From contig CM043865.1 in NCBI GenBank assembly GCA_023846275.1, forward strand, positions 31,200,412 to 31,264,411: a stretch of 64,000 nt of DNA, written 5' to 3'. This DNA comes from Vanilla planifolia (taxonomy: Eukaryota > Streptophyta > Magnoliopsida > Asparagales > Orchidaceae). Shown here one piece after another: positions 59,283 to 64,000 of this stretch. The stretch's first letter is position 1. Each line of letters begins with the position of its first letter. The position numbers and the translations under genes are program-made. Under the pieces are notes generated by a model. The model saw nothing but the letters and a program-made list of their open reading frames with translations. It made no database searches and was not told the DNA's origin.

Positions 59283-59849
59283 TTAGAAATTGTTCTTATG
59301 GTTGTGCATCCACACCTTAAGGACATGGCGCTTGACACCGATCTCGACGCAGAATTCCTCCAAGGCTTCTTCGTCGTGCTTCTGCATCCGCCATCCGAGC
59401 TTTTCGGCGAAGATCTTCATCTTCTGCTTCTGCTCTGCGGTGAACTTCGTGCGGTACCTTTTCCGCATCATGCCCTCGTCTCGCCTAGGCGGCGTCTCCG
59501 AACCTCCTCTACCTGTCTCCGGCGGTGGGATCTGGTGGAAGGGGAGTGGCGGCGGAGAGAAGAAGGAGACCGGAGTCGGGGAAGGAACCATTGCAGGCTT
59601 GCCAATATTTAGGCCAAGCAGCTGGTGACTGGAGAATCCCTCCCGGCGGTGGAAGTTGCGGTGGCAGCCACACGCCGCGCACCTTAGTGGGTCCTCCTCG
59701 CTGGCCATGAACTCGCCGCATCCGTCATAGGCCTGACCGCCCATCGCAGCGGCGTGGTTGCGCAGGCACTCGCGGTACTTGGCGGCTGCCGTGGTGCGGG
59801 TTTTCTCCGTCTCCAGTGATTGGATGTAGGGAACCAAGCTTAGATCCAT
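59283..59849 (-). CDS. Zinc-finger homeodomain transcription factor (ZF-HD/ZHD family)
   Basis: 188 residues, single exon, start [16 protein letters not shown]. Residues 24-72 form the ZF-HD dimerisation finger ([42 protein letters not shown]) with the zinc ligands of the family present: Cys28, His32, Asp42, Cys44, Cys57, Cys60, His63, His67. A Pro-rich linker (88-122) follows. Residues about 129-187 are the divergent plant homeodomain ([30 protein letters not shown], recognition helix [15 protein letters not shown]). Both domains are intact, so it is a full ZHD and not a finger-only MIF protein. It is at the short end of the family, whose members are often 200-350 residues. It acts in the nucleus as a dimer binding ATTA-type sites. 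The gene is GC-rich; plus-strand frames over it are shadows. Confidence 0.94.
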   Translation of the reverse strand: MDLSLVPYIQSLETEKTRTTAAAKYRECLRNHAAAMGGQAYDGCGEFMASEEDPLRCAACGCHRNFHRREGFSSHQLLGLNIGKPAMVPSPTPVSFFSPPPLPFHQIPPPETGRGGSETPPRRDEGMMRKRYRTKFTAEQKQKMKIFAEKLGWRMQKHDEEALEEFCVEIGVKRHVLKVWMHNHKNNF

Positions 59850-59955
59850 CTATTTCTCTCTCTATCGTGCGAGGCCAAGCAGTCCTGAAAAATCCTGCCG
59901 CTCTGCTCCACGCCGGAAGGGAAATACAAGTTAGCCTTTCTTTATAAGGATTACG
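59850..59955 (-). promoter_or_regulatory. 5' leader and possible TATA box of the ZHD gene
   Basis: Minus-strand TCCTTATAAAGAAAGG (complement of about 59935-59950) is a TATA-like element roughly 90-100 bases before the ATG. The leader next to the ATG is GATAGAGAGAGAAATAG, a GA-rich segment common in plant 5' UTRs. Confidence 0.45.
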
Positions 59956-62900
59956 CGGCTTAATAAAACACTGCTGAAAAGATTTTTGCCCAAAAAGATT
60001 CGCCTTAATTGGGATTGTGCTTAAGACAAATAATGTGAGGTTATTCTAAAGTTTAATTAATTGGAGTCGGTTTACTCTGTTCTATCATGTGAAAAAGTTT
60101 AATAATACCAATATTTGAACATGAGAATAATATTGTGTGATGGCTCTATAGTAAAACTAACCTCATTAATGAAAATAAATATTAATACCTATAATAAATT
60201 GGTCGAGACATTAAATAATATTATGGGTGTAGTTCTCTGTCACTCATTGAGATCCTTATAAAAAACATCAATAGTCTTTAATATCATATATTTTCATAGA
60301 TATTTTTGTCTTTTTTATATTTTAAGAATACATGATCATCTTAAATATATTTGTTTGTATTACTTTTGTAGTGTTATTTATGATTAGATACATTGAAGTA
60401 TTTATGAATTTAGATATTCTTCACATATATGTAAAATATATTGGGAATATAAAGTGTATTTTTATTATATGTTAAGATGCTTTCTAGTTATTTTTGAGGT
60501 CTAATTGATTTTGGACATGATGTTAAATACAAGTTAAATTAAATGTAATTATTTTGGATCAATTTAAAGCTAAGCTTAAGAAAATTTTCTTTTTTTTTTA
60601 ACTAAGCAAGCATATCTGATCAAACATGAATGATAGCTATATTGTTTAATAAAATGACAAAAGACCAAATTATTTTCATATTTAAGTGATGGAGGGCGGC
60701 AATGTTTGAATCAATGGTAGAACCTAAGAATTTTATAATGGAGAGATATGCCCAATAAAAAAAGTGGTGTTTTAGCTCAAGGTTATAAAGAAAAAGTGAG
60801 TTTCTTTGAGAAAAAGATCTTAAGAGTCTCTTGGTTGGGAAGGTTATAAAAGATTTTGAGAGATTTTAGAGAAGTTTATAGATCTTAACAAATAAGTATA
60901 CCTATAATAAAAAATTAAGATTTGATGAAAAAATAAATCCTCAAAAGTTTTTATCATGGGATTCAAAAGAAATGAATGTCCTTGGTAGAATTTAAGATAG
61001 GTTTAAATTTTTTTAAGTTTGGATTAGGCAAAGAGGATTTTCTTAAAATTTATAGTTGTAGAGATAGTTTTTGAAAAAGATATGGTTAGGTTTTGTGGTT
61101 TTAATAAAATATCTAATAAAATATTAAAGTTTAAGTTTAATTAAAGGAAGTTATGGGTTTAAGATAAGTTTTTTTATCTAATTAAGAGATGTTGATAGGG
61201 AAAAATAATCTCATGTTTGGGTTGACAAGGAAAAAATTGATAAAATATGGAAGAGAGAGGTGTCTTATATTATAATAATATAATCAAAATTTTAGTTTAA
61301 AGTTGTAATTAAAGTTTGATGTTATCATAACATTATATAGGTATAATGGTTTTATCATATAGATGTGACTGTTAAGGCTATCTTAATTGTACATATCATC
61401 CTTGTACATGTGTGATTTATTCTCTTAAAGTTAAGTTTTAACTAGCTTTATATAGGTATCAAGCTTTTTTTGTATGAATATATAACTTATTTTCTCTCAA
61501 GGTTTGTCTTATGTATAAGCTTAGTATTGATCACATATATATAATTGATATATTATACTAATATGATGTGGTATTTAACTACTGTAGCTAGTTCTCCACT
61601 CTATAGATCTTACATAATTGCCAAGCTCCACTTTATATATTTATAAATTGTACAATATATAGTACAAAATGTTGTATCATAGCTAAACGTTAGGTCAAAC
61701 TCACAGATAATATTAATACTTACAATAGTAATACACTCGTGTTCTACAAATACTATATATATATATCATATGATGTTATTTTTATTAATGTACAAGAATG
61801 GTTCATACATTAATCTTATGAAAATTATTTATCTTCATTATTAAGTACAAAATACTTAGAATAAAAATAGTCACAATACTATTGTACGACTATGATGTCT
61901 TTATTGTATAAATGTAATCAATAGTTAAAGTCTAAATAACTTAGTTATTGTATGATCATAGAAGATTTGGCCTTAGCATGACAGACCCTCTTTTTGGTGA
62001 TAACTTGTCCTGAGAAAATGGCCATCCTCCCAGTGGGGATTTGGGGATACGGCCCTACCATAGTGACCATTACTGGGTGGCCCCAGTGTTTTGGAGCACT
62101 GCCATTATCATGGTGCATGGAAAGGATGTGGGGTGATCACCTCAAAAACAAAAATCATCACTTTCTTTAAGGCATTAGGAGGCTTACATAGCACAATTAT
62201 AAAGTAGAGCCAACCTCAGTCCTATTCATGATAATCATAAGAGGTGTAAGCATGGGACCTGGAAGTAAGGTGTAAAGCATATCGCTTTCACGTATCACAT
62301 ATCCTTGTCACCACCTTTATCTAGAGAAAAATATATATATCATATTGTAGTGATTTAATATAAGATATGTACAATTTATTTAGATTATTAATAAAACTAC
62401 ATTGTAATAATATAATTATTGTGATCATTTCGTATGAATTGGTGTCGTACTATGAGGACCTTTCTCAAACATATGCAATAAATCATTTTGAGACAAATAG
62501 CATTAGTTATATATCTAGATCATTAGGATAATTCTAGTTCTATTTTCTTTCTCTTGATAAAATATAGCTAATGTACTAATATGAATAAAATCTCCAAAAT
62601 AGAATGCCTATTTAAATCATCTTTAGAAAACACAATTAGCAATTAGAAGGTCTATAATCTATTTTGGGATTAACAATAATATGAATAAAAATTAATTTAA
62701 AAGAGAAGAGGCTAATGTTACAAATTACAAAATTAAAAGTTTTTAAAAAAAAGAAAATTATGAACCCTCTTCATTATAACTAGAGCATTTGTTTAATCCT
62801 TACCATACATCTTATGCCTTTTCACATTCCTCCTCATTCATTGTATATAGTTAATATCATGTTCTCATTAGTTCAATTCCATAATTGTTTTTTAAAATCT

Positions 62901-63023
62901 TAATGATATAAGTTAAAATCATCTCATTTGCCTGTTTAAATGTGTTAATTCAATCAACCGCTAGATCGTGCAATTTTGTGATCGCATGGTCCATGTTTAT
63001 TTAGTGTGTAAAATATAAATCTA
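59956..63023. other. AT-rich spacer with one GC-richer patch
   Basis: No gene or domain recognised. A patch at about 61985-62290 (GGCCATCCTCCCAGTGGGGAT and GGCCCCAGTGTTTTGG) is much richer in G and C than its surroundings and contains small inverted words, but has no long open frame. It may be a fragment of a repeat. Confidence 0.55.
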
Positions 63024-63550
63024 ACAATCAGATCATTATTGAATTCCAATGATTCAAATCAAATCTTAACTTATAAAGAAAACTAGATTAATCTCAGTCA
63101 TTAAATCACGTGGTTTTCACGATCGAATGATTCATATTGTTTTTTATCCTATGGCTACTACACAATGATCATTTTAGCCATTTTTATGAACTATTATAAC
63201 TTATATATAAGTAATATTAAGTTTTTAAATAAAAAATATTCATTGATTAATAAATGCAAATTGGTTAGTTTGGTAAATTCTAAATCCATCTATCAAATCA
63301 TGATTGAGATCTAACGATTTTAATCAAATCCTAACTTATAAAGAAAACTAGATTAATCTTAGTCATTCCATCACATAATTTTCTCAATCCAATGATCCAT
63401 ATTGTTTTGAATCCTATGGCTACTACGCAATGGTTATTTTAGCCATTTTTATGAAACATTATAACTTATATTTAAATAATATTAAATCTTTAAATAAAAA
63501 TATTTATTGACTAGTAAAGACAAATTAGGTAGATCGGTAAGTACTTTTAT
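63024..63550. repeat. Tandem duplication, about 265 bp unit
   Basis: Copy 1 about 63024-63288, copy 2 about 63289-63550. Shared blocks at a constant 265 bp offset include AACTTATAAAGAAAACTAGA, ATCCTATGGCTACTAC and TTTTAGCCATTTTTATGAA. The copies differ at many sites, so the duplication is old. No coding signal. Confidence 0.88.
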
Positions 63551-64000
63551 TTGCTATAAAATATCTATAAATAAGAGAATTCTTGAATAAAATTAATTAA
63601 AATAATGTTTATAAAATCTAAAAAAAATTTTTAAGTCGCAACATTTCAGTCTTTAGCATCATTGCTTTCTTACATTATGTTCGTAAGTCATCAAAATCCT
63701 AATTTCTTCTTTCTTCTTAAATCAACTAAATTCATAATTTTTTTTATTCTCAATTGATTCAAACTAAAACACTTGTACCTTATTAAGTATTTTATCAAGT
63801 ATAGGATTTTTTATTAATTTTGAATTTGTGTCAAAGAATTACTTTTTTTACTATAATTGTTTTTTCATTATAAAGTCATAATAATATGTCTCTTTTGTTT
63901 CATTATTATAAGACGTTAGATTACATATCTTTTAACAAACATGTTATATTTATTATGTTATCTTTTTATCTTATTTTTATCTGATATAGATGTAAGCTTG
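63551..64000. other. AT-rich window end
   Basis: Nothing recognised; T-rich on the plus strand. Confidence 0.6.

Noticed and set aside
59290..59721. Plus-strand frames of 112, 104 and 61 codons and a 70-codon minus frame
   Set aside because: Shadows of the ZHD gene.
1..64000. CRISPR array, bacterial-type operon, tRNA or rRNA genes
   Set aside because: No regularly spaced identical repeats with unique spacers, no operon-like gene packing, and no cloverleaf or rRNA sequence was noticed by eye; a covariance-model scan was not possible here.

Overview
The window is nuclear DNA of a flowering plant. It has split genes with GT-AG introns, plant-specific families (PMEI-like inhibitor, PLS-class PPR protein, zinc-finger homeodomain protein) and very AT-rich intergenic DNA full of decayed LTR retrotransposons. 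Two compact single-exon genes (PMEI and ZHD) are very GC-rich, while the BCKDH-E2 and PPR genes are not. That spread is typical of monocots, so a monocot is my best guess, not a proof.

Layout. 1-6430: decayed Ty3/gypsy chromovirus, plus strand, with its 3' LTR at about 4562-6430. It appears to sit inside the end of a Ty1/copia element, whose RNase H relic resumes at 6431. 6431-9200: copia RNase H, then a probable LTR, then copia gag and integrase relics. 11065-29578: an eight-exon gene for the mitochondrial branched-chain alpha-keto acid dehydrogenase E2 subunit (511 residues by my splice model). Its last intron is 11,461 bp and holds a 4.7 kb gag-only LTR element, a copia gag relic and simple repeats. 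32768-34320: a Tork/TNT1-like copia relic. 35777-38477 (minus): a two-exon TPR protein with a disordered, DPF-bearing N-terminus. 41520-47565: a pair of diverged direct repeats flanking a minus-strand copia 5' part (LTR, primer-binding site, gag). 49566-50132: PMEI-type secreted inhibitor. 51023-52879 (minus): PPR protein of the E/E+ subgroup. 53000-58900: extremely AT-rich DNA with a 349 bp tandem duplication. 59283-59849 (minus): zinc-finger homeodomain transcription factor. 59850-64000: gene-free DNA with a 265 bp tandem duplication.

The five intact genes are unrelated in pathway: amino-acid catabolism in mitochondria, a possible trafficking adaptor, cell-wall/apoplast inhibition, organelle RNA processing, and transcription. 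There is no operon-like logic. The most notable points are the transposon-swollen intron that isolates the catalytic exon of the E2 gene, the gag-only element with LTRs rich in TTGAC words, an out-of-frame upstream ATG at the PPR gene, and DPF motifs joined to a TPR domain. I found no CRISPR array, no tRNA or rRNA gene, and no convincing new multi-gene system.
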